Positions 41,681-54,618 of a stretch of DNA of 64,000 nt are shown piece after piece. The translations under genes were made by a program, and so were the position numbers. The first letter of the stretch is position 1; each line of letters begins with the position of its first letter. The stretch covers positions 90,059,282-90,123,281 of the forward strand of contig CM056741.1 in NCBI GenBank assembly GCA_029851415.1. The letters are read 5' to 3'. This DNA comes from Eretmocerus hayati (taxonomy: Eukaryota > Arthropoda > Insecta > Hymenoptera > Aphelinidae). The notes below the pieces were generated by a model. That model had not been told where the DNA came from and made no database searches. It saw nothing but the letters and a program-made list of their open reading frames with translations.

Positions 41681-44600
41681 GGATCCTTTCCTAAAAACTC
41701 GACCATGAACGCGAATCCTTGCGCTCCAACAAAAGAGATTATGAAATGGCTTGAGTGCTGAGCGCACGGCCAAGAATTCGAAAGAACGATTGGGCTTCGA
41801 TGAGGGTTGGTGGTATCCTCCCGCAGCCGTGTTGAGCGTTGAACTCCGCTATGACTGTTATTGAAAGTCCAGAAGTTTCATCGGAGGGACCGAATGGCTG
41901 GCATAGAATTGATGGAACCACTGATACTTGTCGAGTCTGATCAAGGCGGTGAGTATGGGCCTGCATACAACGCAGATCATACTCGAAATAGGCCGCGGTG
42001 GTGCTTGAATTCTCGTTGCAACTTTCTGATAGAGTCCGCTCAGAAGTTTGCCAACACCTGATACGAAAAATTAGAAAATGACTCGATTTGGAAAGATTAC
42101 AATGACCTCCACGCCAAGGAGGTGAGGGTAACACGTAAGAATTAGCCCCTCGAGTCCGCCGCACACTTCTGCTGCAGCCATCGTAGCAGTATCCTCCACG
42201 ACGTGCGAAAGTGCTTCATCTCTTATTGCCTTTTCAGCAAGCCACGCCTTCTTCCCTCGCCAACGCGCTAGATAATTTCACTCTAGTCATTGTTAAGTTG
42301 ATTGGAGAGAATATAATTCGATATTTGCGATTGCTCATCCATGCGCCTGACCCCATTCCCCATCTACCATTCCAATCCGATAGATCTATCGGAAATATAC
42401 TCAATCGAACCACTGTATAGCTACAAAACTACAGAGAAGACTTCCATCGTCTCAATCTACATGAAGTCGTAGGATTAACGATGGATATATGCCATGTGCG
42501 TGAAGATTTTCATACAAATACTCCATAATCCTATAATCATGTTGCAGCATGAACGTGCAAGGGTTATTTATAAGTATGCCTTGGAGAGGATCACGAATGA
42601 GAAGAATGAGGGGATTTTCAAAGCATACGCTATCCACGAGAAGAAATTTGGCGATCGGATCAGTGAGTGTATTCAGTATACCTCTTAGCATGCAAAAATT
42701 CTGTTGATCGCGGATTGAATCACCAACTCTCAATCCTACAATCATGTCAAGCGTATCCACTTGGAACACGTGTGGTATCGTGGTTCTATCCTCTGGCATT
42801 CCTCCTTCTATGAATCGATCTCACACACAATCTCATCATCCTTCTAGTACAAGCCCTGATCCTTCTTGAATACATATAGGACTCCTGCCAGCATACAGTC
42901 GACATGTCATCCACTGAGAGACCAGTATCACGTCAGATCAGGCAGTCGAATATTGCTCAAGCTTAGATCTCTCCCAGGATGGAATAAATGTTTCTAGAGA
43001 TGAATTGAAGAGACACGTATTTTTGCGTTTTATCCTGTCCTCGCTGAAAGCCACGGATTTTGACGAGTGAAGTCGCACGATAGGTGATTTGTAAAGTTAT
43101 CCTTCCCTGAACGATGTAGTTGCAGTGATTCGATTGTAAGGGCACTGATCGGAATGAAACTCGCTACTGGTTGTTGAATGGACCATCACACACCAGAAAA
43201 TTGTGATATGGCAACCCAAGGACGAACAAGAGTCGGAAGAACCAATTTTAACAAAAAGCAGTGGAGTTTGGATTTTCTCTCCGGATGGCAGATTTCTAGA
43301 GAACTTGATGACACATGAGGATCAAAATGTATCTGGTCCGATTGGCTCAACGTGGCAAAAATTGGCCCTGAAAATCATTCGCTGGGGCGTAACTGAAAAT
43401 TCGAGTTAAAGTAGTGTTTGGAGTGATGTACTCCGCTGTACACGTATTGATGAGTCCAAAGGAGGGATTCGATACTAGTGTGACTTTCCGACAAAACCAT
43501 CAGAAAGGTTTCGGAAAGAAAGAATATATGAGAATTCCCTTAGTCAGTCTCGTGTTGAAATAGTACAAAAAAGCCATGGATTCTCGACCTTTTCGAGAGT
43601 TACTCAACTTCTATTGACTGAAGTCCTATGATCGTCATTGACCAGTGAGCGAAAGGTTCTTCTCAAAACCTCCATAATGACCACTGGTGAAGAGCAATCA
43701 TCGAGATCTCGGTATAGTACCAACTGGGAGTATTCTCGTTGGATTCTTCCTCGACCCCCCCCCCTCCTCGCTGACGGTTCTGGCCCGTTTACTCCAGAAC
43801 TACTCACATGAACATCATATCCTATTTCTGAACTCATTCATACGTGTTCGGCAGAGAACATCTTCTGAAACTTTCATCGAACTTGATCCTTAAATTGAAT
43901 CCCAGAGAATAATTCCTAGAGCCCTTCTCCGCCACGGTACGCAGACTGGATTGAATACAATTTGTTCCTCATGTTTCTTCGACGTCTCAAAAAATTCGTC
44001 ATTCAAAACGGAGATGATTATCCTGAGAAATCAAACATCCGCCGATTTATGTTATAATCAGCTTCTCTGACTTTTGTCCGTCGTTGATGTTGTCATATCA
44101 CCATTTTCTGATGTACTGTAGCACAGCCAGTCACCTTGAATGAGTTCCATACTGATAAACGCCCTGACACTATAATTGCAATTCCATCAGTCAGAGAAGA
44201 ATAATTTCACAAATTACTCAGTGTGTGGCTCAAATCAATCGAATCCGGTAGCTTCCAGCCAGGACCAGATGGGACCAAACTCAAAAATAGGGGACTCTTT
44301 GATTTGTCGCTAGAAACATGTATTCCACTATGGAAGAGATCTGAGACTTGAGCAATATCATACACCCGTATCTCACGAGGAGAGGGGTCGAGACATATTT
44401 CGGAGGGAATTGAATCGGTCACCCACTGGAGATTGATGTTGGCCAAAAATCTACGTATATGCGCAGGGAAATTGCATGTTACGAATCATGCCTCAATTCT
44501 CTGTAGTTCCGGGCTATCAATCGCTGACTTTCTGGGTGTCAATACGGATTTCGGGGATCGAAATCAGATTAAATAGATAGACTCATCTTTCCTCCTCTCA

Positions 44601-47600
44601 CCACGGTCTAAGTGGTCTAGATCAGTTTTGGCAAGAGACATTCCGAGGGAATTACATGAGCCATCAATTAAAAACAGTCACAGGGACGTAGAAAGATGTA
44701 CGTGTTCTGGAAACATGAATAGTTGTTTGCGTTCAGAGTACCTCCTTGGCTCAATAATCGTGAAACTTCTGCGACCGTTGATCGTTGATTTTTCATGACG
44801 AATCGTGGCATTCGATTGGAGTGTGAACACTTCCCTGGATGATTTTATGAACAAAGAACCCAATAAAGTACGGGTCCAAAAAATACTGTCGAGCTGGAGT
44901 ATAGTTTTGCATTGGTGAAGAATGATGAGCGGACCGCGATATTACTCAACGCGCTCTGGTTAACGAGATCCAAGTAATTTCCGGCTTTGCGATATCCGTT
45001 GGAAATCCAATTCTGAACCTCTAATAACAAGTATTACGAATGGTTCGTGTGACGTGGCAAATCGATTACGGGCCACACTCATTCATTTTAAACGGGACTC
45101 TCAGCTTAGGATGCGGGTCTCGCGCGATGAACGGTGAACACGACTCTGCAAGTTTACTGCAACGCTGCGTCTCTCACCTACCATATTCTCACCTCAAATT
45201 GTCGGGAATGGCGGGGGAGAGAACGCCCGCTCTCGAAATAATCAAATCGAATTTTATGAATGAATAACCTCGGCAATATATTCTATACACGCTGGTTCTA
45301 CGCGGTCGATACAAGGAGTTTCATACCACAAGCTCCGCGACAAGACTCTCGCGAAATGACTCTAACATTCGCTAACGGGATAATAGTCTTCAGTATCAAA
45401 CTGTCTTCAAAAGGTCTCTCAAAAATTCCTAAAACACACAAAATTTCACTTCACTATTCTGGCATACTGTCTTGGCAACTCTGACAAAACTTGGACTCCA
45501 AAATTGAGAGACAGAGAGCACGCTGCTCCGAATCACTCTCAAAATGGCTGCTCCACGGCAATTTCCACGCCGCGCTCACGACACGAGGCAAGATGTCTAC
45601 CTGGCCCGAGTACGAATTTCACACCATTAATTTGGGGTGATCACGACACGTCCGTGACTGCTGGGGTGTGCTGGAGTCTCGACGATTCTTCATGGTGCAC
45701 TCTAACACCATCAGCCTCCCCAGGTGTCCGGTTAGGCGAAGCCCGATGACGGCAAATATGGGCCCTCTCGAGGTACGCGTGAAAAAATTCACTAATTCAA
45801 ATCGAAACCACTCACCGCTAAGATGCGACATCCTGCCGATTCCTTATTAACAAACCCTTGATGTCCTCAATATATATTTGGATCCTATTTTTGTAGTCGT
45901 GTGAGCAACCCAGGACTCCTAGGGGGCTCACGGCAGAACTTTGAAGCGACGAGGCGAAAGCACAAAAAATGTGGTGACTATTGTCGCAATCCAACGAGTG
46001 GCACAATGGCCGGCTTCCTTTCGGCAAAAGCTCTTCTTCTTCCTCAATACAAGAAGCCCTCTGATTAGTCGACATCACTAATTCTGATCGGCTATCAAAA
46101 TACCCAGAGAACTAATATCGCCCTCTGGTGGCCGCGGCACGGCAAATTATGAGATATGCGTACGAGCGCAAAGCAGCAGATCGGCAGCAAGATTCAAAAT
46201 TCACGGCAGAAATCTACTCGATTGTGGGTGCGGCACTCTTTTCTCGCCTCCACCAGTCGCATCTTCTATCTCATTCGCACTCACGGCAAGCGTACGTAAG
46301 CGTGGAGGCTCTGCGCATCTCGCTATGGCCTCTGATCTTCGTACTTTCACTGCATACAATCAAGTACACGAGTATATAGACCTATATATACTCGTCACGG
46401 CAACGCTATACCCACATGGGTACTCATCGCGGCAACGCGATACCTGTATATACCATAGCTAGCTTACGGCAGGCAACTATCATCTCATAGGCTGCCTGGG
46501 CAATCTGCCATATCCTCACACACACGCATAATGACCTATGTCTCGTGGCTACATCATGAATTTTCCACCCAGCAGTCGATGTCCGGGTATCATCAGGGCC
46601 CCGGGTCGGCAAAGGGTGGTATCACCTACTCTGAGATAGGTACAACCGTAGGCAGCGCCCTCGCGCCGGCAGCAACAACTCGGCAGTGTGTCCTCTGCGC
46701 GAGCCCGCGTGCACATCTCCATCATCGTCGTCGTTGCTCTCGGGATCATCCGGGTGTCTGGGTATCGTCGCGTGTCCTTGCCCGGTTCTAGGTAACACCC
46801 CTAGGTGCGTGCGCGATTTGTGGGTGCCGGCAGTGAGCTAGTGCACCTCGTGTACATGCAACAGGTGTTGCATGCATCCATAACCTCCCGCCAGCTGATT
46901 ACTCGAAGATAATGGGCTATTGCGTATGGGGCAGCTGCCCGGGTGGCAATTAGCCCTATGACGACTTCTCCAGGTGCTCGGCATCGTCGGCGAGGTTCCT
47001 GCATCGCCTCGCCGTCGTCATCTTCGCGGCATCACCCTGGCATACCTGGGTCGGCAGTATAGACGTGATTCAAAGCCTCTTATAGGCTGGTGGTTGCGGC
47101 TAACACAGGTGTAACCCTGGTTGCCTGCCTCCAGGCATACCCGCATTGAATCCTGTACGTGGCATCGTCGTTGCCTCGAGCAGCAGCACCTTGGAAAGAG
47201 ATACGTATTTTCGTTTAAATACGGGCATTCGGAGGTTGCTGACTTGAGACACGACGAGAGATATCCCCTCAATTTTCCAAAGAAGTCTGTGACGGTCTAC
47301 CGTCACATTACCCGTGGTTGGGGGGGAGGGGGGGGGGTTCCCTGGAAGGCAATGGCCTTGATCAACACTTAGGTGGTGCAGTACACTAAGAATGAGCTCT
47401 CTCGCCGTTGCCTCGATCCGGCAGTTCGTAAATTAAATCATCATTAATATTCATGTATAGATAGATCCATCATAGGGAGAATCACCCATGCACTCTCTCA
47501 CACAATAACATTGAAGGGACATAACTCTACTCGGGTCCTATATCCAAGGAACTCAATAAAACGTCTACCGGGGAGGGAGCAAGGCCTTACCTGGGCCCTA

Positions 47601-47723
47601 AGGACATGGACAACTCCCTACATTCATTCGCTGGGAGTGGAAGAATCAAATGAAATGAAACCCATAGCATCTTACTTTTCGATAAAGCGTCGTCCCGCTT
47701 ATGCTTATGGACTTCACGGCACA
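41681..47723. other. Six kilobases with no gene recognised
   Basis: I find no domain or long frame on either strand. ORFs are below 145 codons. Features are a C tract at 43755-43764, G tracts near 47318-47337 and a block at 43745-43810 resembling 25340-25400. GC content rises after about 46000. Confidence 0.4.
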
Positions 47724-50716
47724 TTACTGACTCCGGCAATCTGTCTTCTTCGCCCCAACAAGGGCGCCCCGGCATGGCATGACTCCTACCCGCCGGCCCT
47801 CAACTAGCAGGTCAAAACTGCGGTGGGCCCTGTCCCCTTCCGTTAGCAGGAGGGCCGAGGTTACAGGGCCAGGATCACTCGAGCTCATCAAGGGTCGTGA
47901 GCACAGGAGGGCCAAGAAGTTCTTGGATAATTCGCCGTTACGTGAATATGCAACCATTCGACATATGCGCAAACAAAAGACTTTTGGATGGATGAGAACA
48001 ACCTCCTGCGTCCGCGCAAATTCACGTAATGGCGAATTATTCAAGAACTTCTTGGCCCCACTGTGCGGAGGTTGGCCTGGCCGATTCGCAGCGGAGAACG
48101 CCTGCATCACGGCATCTCGAGCCTCGGGAGCCATCTGTTGTGCTACTTTCCAGGCCTGTTGAATTTGTTCGGCAAAGGAGAGCTGCTGTGCTGTCTGCCA
48201 GATGGCTCGGGGGTGGGGTATGGCATTCGCCGCTTCCCTTTTCCGGGCCCCTTCTTCTCTGCGCTGAGCGCGGATCCGCTCCTCTCTCCGAGTCGCGGGC
48301 TCCGCCTGGTCTCGTCGAGCCTGTACGGCAGCTTCTCTGGCTCGGGCCTCCTCTTCCAGGAGCCGCGCATGCGCAATCTCCGCTCTGTGGGCCTCCTCGG
48401 CAGCTTGCCGGGCGCGGTCTCGGGCCTCTCGAAGGAAGGCGGGTGGTCTCGCTCTGGCTCCGTTGTCAGGGGCCGCTTCGGGCCTTTGCCCCTGTCGTGG
48501 GGCTCCTCGGCCCGCGGGTGTCGTGCTGCGGGTGGTTCTTTTGCCTCCCGGCCTCGGTTCTGCAGCCGCTTCTCCCTCTCTCTCTGCTCTCGTTCGATCT
48601 CCTCGGCTTGACGCCGTCTACCGTGCTGAACTCGCCAGGCCAGCCAGGCTTCACGACAGCGAGGACATGTTGAGGCGTGCACGCCCCGTCTCCCGCAGTT
48701 TTCGCAGTATCGCTGTCTGGGCAGTGGGCAGCATGTGGACAGGTGGCCGCTGTCTCCCACCCAGCACTTGAAACAGCTGAAAGGGGACGGGTCTAACCTC
48801 GCGTTGGTCTCAATGTGCGTGAGCCCCTCTAGGAACTGACTCTCCCTTTTTACGGGCAGTGGTCTAGTCCTAGCGGGTTAGGTAGCTCTTGAAGCGGTGG
48901 TAGCGCTTCTAGAAGTGGTGGCTCTAGATCTTGCGACCTAAGTGTTGCTGTTGGAGTCTGTATGTCGCATCGGACCCCAGGGTACCGATGGCGATGGCCC
49001 TCGGGGCCTAGTCGCCTCCTGAATCTGACTATCCGGTCGGTGGGATAATGCGGCACGCTCCCTGGGGGTACCGAAACTGTTACGTGGCACGGTGGCTTGG
49101 GACGGACCCATCCACGGACCGGAGTCACGTCCCCTCAGCACAGGTTCAGTTCGATGTCGTTCCAGTGGCACTCTCCGGACCAACTGGTCTGGATCTAATT
49201 CATTCTCATCCATTGCTTCCTGGTAGGGTGGAGGGCCTCCCTTATAATCCTCCATCGTCAGCTGCCTCCTAGGATTTTACGGCCGACGTCTGCTGCCCGT
49301 GTCGTGACGAAGGCGCGATGAAGCGGCAGATTGTCCAAATTCGCCATTGATGATGATGACGACTGGGCTGCGGGCTCCCCATGCCATATTGGTGGTGATA
49401 TGGGCCTGAACTCCGGCTCCCGCCTTGGAGAGCGGCTTCCTGGTGGTGCGGTCGCCTGTTGAACGGCTGGAGGCGCCCTTGTTGGCGGCACTCCGTTGGC
49501 ACGGGGCATTGGTGGGACAGCCCAACTATGCGCTCCTTCGTCCTGATACGCAGGAGGTGGCATTGTCAGGCGTCTCAGGTCTTCGGGTGTCACTCGATCG
49601 GGCTCCGGAATACCATCCTCCAGGCCTCACTCCTCCGTCCAATCGAGGACAGTGTCTGGGTCCATCTCGGCCTGACGTGACTCTTCCGCCTCTTGCAAGG
49701 AGATGGTGTGGGTCCCTGAGGCTTCCTGGGGAGGCGAGATTGACTCGGTCTGGCACGGCCTAGTAGATACTCAAGGAATAGCCCCTCGAGCCCGGTGGGC
49801 TGCCAACTCGTCCTCCGAGAGAGGCTGGAGTAGTACCCTCGGTTCAGGTCCTTCAAACCAGACCCTCTTGGGCAGATGCTCACCACTGGCCTCACGAGCT
49901 GGCGCGCTTTGGTTGCGGGTGGGGGGAGACCTCGCCCGTCCCACACCCGCCCCGGCATCGCTGACCTTAGCAGTGATTACGGTGAGCTCAGCTGCGCCCT
50001 CGATCTCCCTAGTCACCACCTTCTCCGCCACGTAGCTGGCAACACCATCACTGGAGACGGGAGTACTAGGGGTAGTCCACTCGAGGCGGTGGCTGCCTCC
50101 AACTCTGGAACAGGTGTGAGGTCTGTTTGTTCGGTATAGGCGGGGTCGGCTTCCCGCCGACACCTATTTTTGAAAAATCCACGCCGACTTGCCATCACCT
50201 CCACCCAGGCAGCCCATTCCTGTAGAGCCTCGATGTAGCCAGGTCCTCGAACTTAGGCGGGGGTAACAGCTCCACACCCTTGCTCACCACTTTCGTGGCC
50301 TCTCAGAAGCTTTCGGCCTCCATGTAGTCGGCTGAGTTGGAGAAGATCTCGAAGAAGTCGGATTTGCCCTCCTCGATCTCCTCCTCAACCAGTCGCTCCA
50401 TCTGGCTCACGGCATTGGCGGTGACCTGGTTGTGTCCCCTGGCCAGCTCATGAGAGCGGTCCTCGGCATTAGACTTGGCCTCCCGGCCTTGTTGGGGCGG
50501 GGGGGGGGGGGGTTCTTGCAGCTCCATTGGTGGGTCGACCACCGGAGCTTCTTTGGGTCGCCGTCCCCGACCCTCGGCAACTTGACGATCCATCAGGACC
50601 TGGAACTCGCACATGTCGCCAAGAGTGTTGTCATCTTCATGGTCTCCTGGAACAAACATCAATTTCAGGCCGGTTCTGGGCCCCATTGTCGCAAATCTCA
50701 CGGAATGCACCACCAC
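47724..50716 (-). pseudogene. Gypsy-type gag polyprotein with PPPY motifs and zinc knuckles
   Basis: Minus-strand frames in series: 50716-50303 (start MVVHSVRFATMGPRTG), 50163-49771, 49593-49258, 49255-48938, 48760-48143 and a tail to 47724. They are Pro/Arg-rich. GGPPPYQEAM (near 49230) carries a PPPY late-domain-type motif and MPPPAYQDEG (near 49560) a related one. The nucleocapsid near 48810-48690 has CFKCWVGDSGHLSTC and CENCGRRGVHASTC. A basic, Arg-rich region follows. At least four frame changes break the gene. A MITE lies at 47914-48061. No protease or RT follows downstream. It looks like the gag of an LTR retroelement, by architecture only. Confidence 0.65.
47914..48061. mobile_element. 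~148-bp MITE inside the gag tail
   Basis: Terminal inverted repeats of about 38 bp: left CCAAGAAGTTCTTGGATAAT, right ATTATTCAAGAACTTCTTGG, both continuing through TTCGCC and ACGTGAAT. GGCC flanks each side and could be the duplication. It breaks the gag frame after NRPGQPPHSG. Confidence 0.75.
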
Positions 50717-50725
50717 CGGGCAGAG

Positions 50726-50980
50726 TCATTTCCGGGCTGGGATCCAGCGCTTGAGTTGGGGAACGTGGGCCTCCGGCAGCCTCCTACCCATACCTTCTTC
50801 CAACACGTGAACTAACGGTGACTCTATGGTGACTCCTTTGAATGGACCCTCGAATTTCGGCGCAAGCTCTCTCGAGAATTTGTTTGCGGCGTTTAGCACG
50901 AAGTGTGTTCTACGACAAACCATCCCTACTAAGAATTTTGACATACGATCGTATGCCGGATCGTATATACGAACGTACAT
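50726..50980 (-). pseudogene. Gypsy integrase C-terminal tail
   Basis: An 85-aa frame reads VCRRTHFVLNAANKFSREL, LAPKFEGPFKGV and EAHVPQLKRW, the usual end of Ty3/gypsy integrases that closes pol. It stops at 50726 and the gag-like frame starts only about 10 bp further on the same strand. The catalytic core is absent here. The core of a gypsy integrase in the same orientation lies at 62665-63258. Confidence 0.8.
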
Positions 50981-51066
50981 TTGATTATGAATTCCTCCTC
51001 AAAACTTGGAAGGGAACAGTAAGTCATAGTTGCTCGCTGAATCAAGTCGGTAATATTTAAGTAGTT

Positions 51067-51350
51067 CGATTATATTTTCCGTTATGTTCCCAAATATTCC
51101 GCCCGATACCTGTCAAGGATTGCCATTCCATAGGAATAAATTGGATTCAGGAGAAATGTATAAAAGTGTGATATTCATAGCGTCAATTCGTTACATGGAC
51201 GTTCCGATCTCCACCAGTTTGCGTGCAAGAAGAACCATTGACAAAGGTTTGTACATGAGCGAAAAAATACGCGCCTTACAGGAATTCATTTGTTCATACA
51301 TACATGTTCAAGAATATTACATCTGAATGTAGTACAATATTCAACTAACA
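51067..51350 (+). repeat. Inverted-repeat partner, left
   Basis: Matches the reverse complement of 62303-62588: ATTTTCCGT-ATGTTCCCA, ATAAATTGGATTCAG, TCTCCACCAGTTT, ATTCATTTGT and CATACATACATGTT are shared. It lies just upstream (in minus orientation) of the integrase tail. Confidence 0.85.
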
Positions 51351-52512
51351 TACTTATCCATAAACATTAAACAAAATGATCAATATCTCTTAACTTTTTC
51401 CTGAAGATATAATGGCTGAGTTATGACGACAGTTATGTCATGAAAATGAAACATTCCATTTTCATGTATCAGAATCATCAGTGATAAATCAGAGAAACTG
51501 ATGCATTGTCTTATGCGGGAATACTCTTCCACAAGTTTGGAAGATTATAACGAACTAGAACGAAATTACTACTCCATACAAGTGTTGGGAATATACTCCA
51601 TGTTTTCAGGTGTGAGAAGTACTCGGTACTATGACTGAATATTAATCGGAGATCAATTTGAAATTCCAAGCATCCGACTAGTCAAACTGGCTATTGAAGA
51701 ATCATCTCAGTATTAAGTATGCATCAGTATCAGTATGAAGTAAGAATCAAGTATTTTATTCATTAACCCATCAGAGGCATAATTCTACACCCCTAACAAG
51801 GTGTTCCAACCACATCGCCAGGAATCTGTGCTGTCTTCACAATGAGATGGGAATATTGACTTTTGTTGATTCCATGTCAGTGCTTCTGGGGCAAGAGGAC
51901 CAAAGAGAGAGTAGAGGAAAGAGTTTTGATGGAGAGCTGCTTCCTCTTCTTCAACTCCGGCTTGAGCTAGACAGCCAATTGTGGGCAGAACTACTAATCA
52001 GTTGTGATAGATTTGTCCAATATTGGGATATTAGTGCTCTCCCTGGGATTGGAGGAAACTTCTCAAGACTCTTGAATGGGCAATCAGTATGAGGTGAGGT
52101 GGAAAACCATCTACTTGACGGATTTTCTCTTGATATTCCGATTCAAGTCTCAAATATTCAAGATAATTTGATATGATGTTCGTAGAGATCCTATGATCAG
52201 GTAGATCATGAATAGGATCAATGAGGAGATTATTGTGTCGTTTGGGATGGATACACCGTTTTTTAAGCAGCTCTCCTCCCTTTCAGATTCTTTCAGAGCC
52301 ATTCTGTATGCATCTATGAAGGTTTTGTATGAGATTTTCTCTCAAAACCTCTCAAAATCGTGGGAAGGAATTCACGAATGAGGGAGTATAGTGGTTCTTC
52401 TGATTCATTACTGATTGTTCTGATGCATGTAGATGGGATATCTCATTTCCATGACATAACCGTGATAATAACTCTGTCATCATATCTTTAGGAAAAAGTA
52501 GAGAGATGCTAT
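51351..52512. other. No gene seen
   Basis: AT-rich. An 81-aa ORF at 51847-52092 is unrecognised. Confidence 0.4.
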
Positions 52513-52740
52513 GTTGGGGTAATAGGGTCACGGGCAAGCCCACAAAACACACAGGGGTTGCACGGAAAGGCACAAATTATTATTAGAAGTGAAAAGGATG
52601 ATAAGGAGCGGTGTAGATTTGGTGCCGTACTCAAGCGTACTAAGGAATGGCCGGCGGCAACGCTCGCACAGGGACGCTCCCAAGCGGCCCGGGCGCCATG
52701 TTCTAGTTCGAGCGGGGGATTTGAATCCGTAAATTCAACA
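52513..52740. repeat. Dispersed repeat, copy A
   Basis: About 228 bp with GGCAAGCCCACAAAA, AGAAGTGAAAAGGA, GCGTACTAAGGAATGG and TTCTAGTTCGAGCGGGGGAT, in direct orientation with 62062-62290. A weak B-box-like GATTTGAATCC near the end hints at a SINE. It is followed by an (AT)n run at 52791-52847. Confidence 0.8.
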
Positions 52741-52793
52741 CTTCCTCCCGGATTCATATTTAACCGGCTTTTCTTCCATGATATGTATATTTA

Positions 52794-52850
<57 letters not shown>

Positions 52851-53438
52851 AATCAATATGAGATAAGAGTAGGATCATTCAAGATAGACAGGTAATGTTA
52901 ATATAAGAGATATGAGATTAAAAGGTATAGAATCAGAATATTTGTATGAAATAGGTAATGCATTATTGAATATTATTATTGTTTCTGTGTAGGTCCTGTA
53001 ACAGATCGAAAGAATATTTCTATGATCATTGAGCCAATACAATAGCTCTATTCGTGATTTGAATGAACATGATTTTAAGAACTTTGGTTCAACATGCTCC
53101 TGGTGAGTCTCTCATGATGTTCGAAAGATAGAGGCTTCGTAAAAATGTCAGCTAATTGGTCCTTCGAACGGATCCACTCGACTTTGATCATCTTTCTGTC
53201 AACGCATTCTCTCATATAGTGTTCTTTGACGTCACTTATGTGTTGTAATCTTCTACTCGCAGTCTTGGCACATGTAAGAGCTGCTCAATTGTCGCACCAC
53301 GGTGTCACAGATTGGGAAGATTTGTTCAAAATGAAATTCAAGCTATCATTCAGAGTAATTAATCCTTGGCAAGTATTACTCATAGCGATGTATTCGGCCT
53401 GGCATGCCGAAAAGTAAACATAGTTTTGTTTGTGAGTA

Positions 53439-54335
53439 CAGGCGATCCTGGTGATACGCGGTTTTTTTATACGCGGATTGGCAATAACGCGGTTTGAAAA
53501 ATGCAGCTATCCTTGTTATACGCGGGAAATTTGACTTTTTTTACGCGGTTTTGAGATCGGCTGATAATATATTTCAAACGATTTCTTGATCGAGATGATT
53601 AGAATTATGGTGTTATATACATAATCGCGAGAGTAAATCTTGTTTCATCGAGTTTGATCTTGTTAATGGAATTCAAAATTCAAGACAGCAACTTCTGATA
53701 ACATGCAGGGGTTACATTATGAAAAATACCGCTTCCCAGGCACGTCTGATGTGATTTGATTTCTCATTTCTCGGGCAACTTCACTTATGTTTCCAAAATT
53801 CAAGTGATAATCATAACCAAATTTGTAAACACATTATCTCTTAATTTGTTGTGCCGGAAAATTAATTTGCAATAGATCCAAATCTGAAAGTATCTATGAA
53901 AAGTAAAAAAGAAAAGAAAGTGATGACCCTAGTAGAAAAAGTAAGCATTTTAAACACGTTGAGGGATGGAGAAAAAGTTGCATTTATAGCAAGGCGACTT
54001 GGTGTGAATGAATCAACAATCCGGACAATCAGGAGTAATGAAGATAAGATCAGAAAGAGTGCGACAGAATTAGGAATGAACGCTAAGCAAATCAAGACAT
54101 CGAGGAATGCAAATGTGGAAAAGATGGAGAAGATGCTGATCCTATGGATTCAAAATTTATTTCGCCGCCGAGTCCCTCTCTGTACCGCTTCAATTCAAGA
54201 AAAAGCTCTGGAACTATTCAACCATCTCGAACGGAACCCCCTTTTTCCCATAAGCCCAATGTCTTTTTTTCCGCGGTTTTTGGATAACGCGGTACCTCTT
54301 GGAACGTAACCCCCGCGTATAACCAGGACCGCCTG
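53439..54335. mobile_element. Tigger/pogo-type element, 897 bp, copy 2
   Basis: Same terminal repeats and same length as 31011-31907, flanked by TA at 53437-53438 and 54336-54337. The two copies differ at only a small number of positions by eye (I estimate about 2 percent), which suggests recent movement of this non-autonomous form. Confidence 0.92.
53896..54309 (+). CDS. Truncated transposase with CENP-B-type HTH, copy 2
   Basis: A 137-aa frame, nearly identical to the copy at 31444-31881. The upstream Met codon is ATA here, so the first start is the Met of MKSKKEKKVM. The HTH (ARRLGVNESTIRTIRSNEDK) is intact and the frame again ends within the right terminal repeat. Confidence 0.65.
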   Translation: MKSKKEKKVMTLVEKVSILNTLRDGEKVAFIARRLGVNESTIRTIRSNEDKIRKSATELGMNAKQIKTSRNANVEKMEKMLILWIQNLFRRRVPLCTASIQEKALELFNHLERNPLFPISPMSFFPRFLDNAVPLGT

Positions 54336-54618
54336 TACTCCAAACTATCGCATCTCCAGGAAGTTGAATCACGTAACCGCAGGTAGAAATCAATTTCTTA
54401 CCATCGGCGAAGCTAGAGTGAGCTCTCAAGGTATCTAGACGAGCTCAGTAAGTCAAACCACGACTTTTTGTACCGCACAAATATCTGAACAGTCTCTCAA
54501 TCATTCTCTATTCATTCTCGGTGGGATTGAACTGATGTCTGCTCAGAACAGTCACTGTTCGAATGATGTCAGGTCGAGTCATATTCGCTAGATATAAAAA
54601 ACTTCCAATGACTTCTCT

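Larger units (their letters stand above)
53100..54618 (-). pseudogene. Copia RNase H, split by a Tigger copy
   Basis: After the RT frame the minus strand runs to 54336. It resumes at 53438 with FSACQAEYIAMSNTCQG-type sequence (translated from 53415-53350), a TASRRLQHI block and KVEWIRSKDQLADIFTKP at the end (about 53100). ADIFTKP is the classic copia RNase H terminus. Removing the 897-bp insertion restores the order of motifs across the TA site. Confidence 0.8.

Noticed and set aside
46355..46485. TATATA and CGGCAACGC-type short palindromes as a regulatory site
   Set aside because: Low complexity, no gene nearby, and no consistent unit.
48029..48673. 214-aa and 182-aa plus-strand ORFs
   Set aside because: Antisense to the Arg-rich gag region; high GC keeps frames open.
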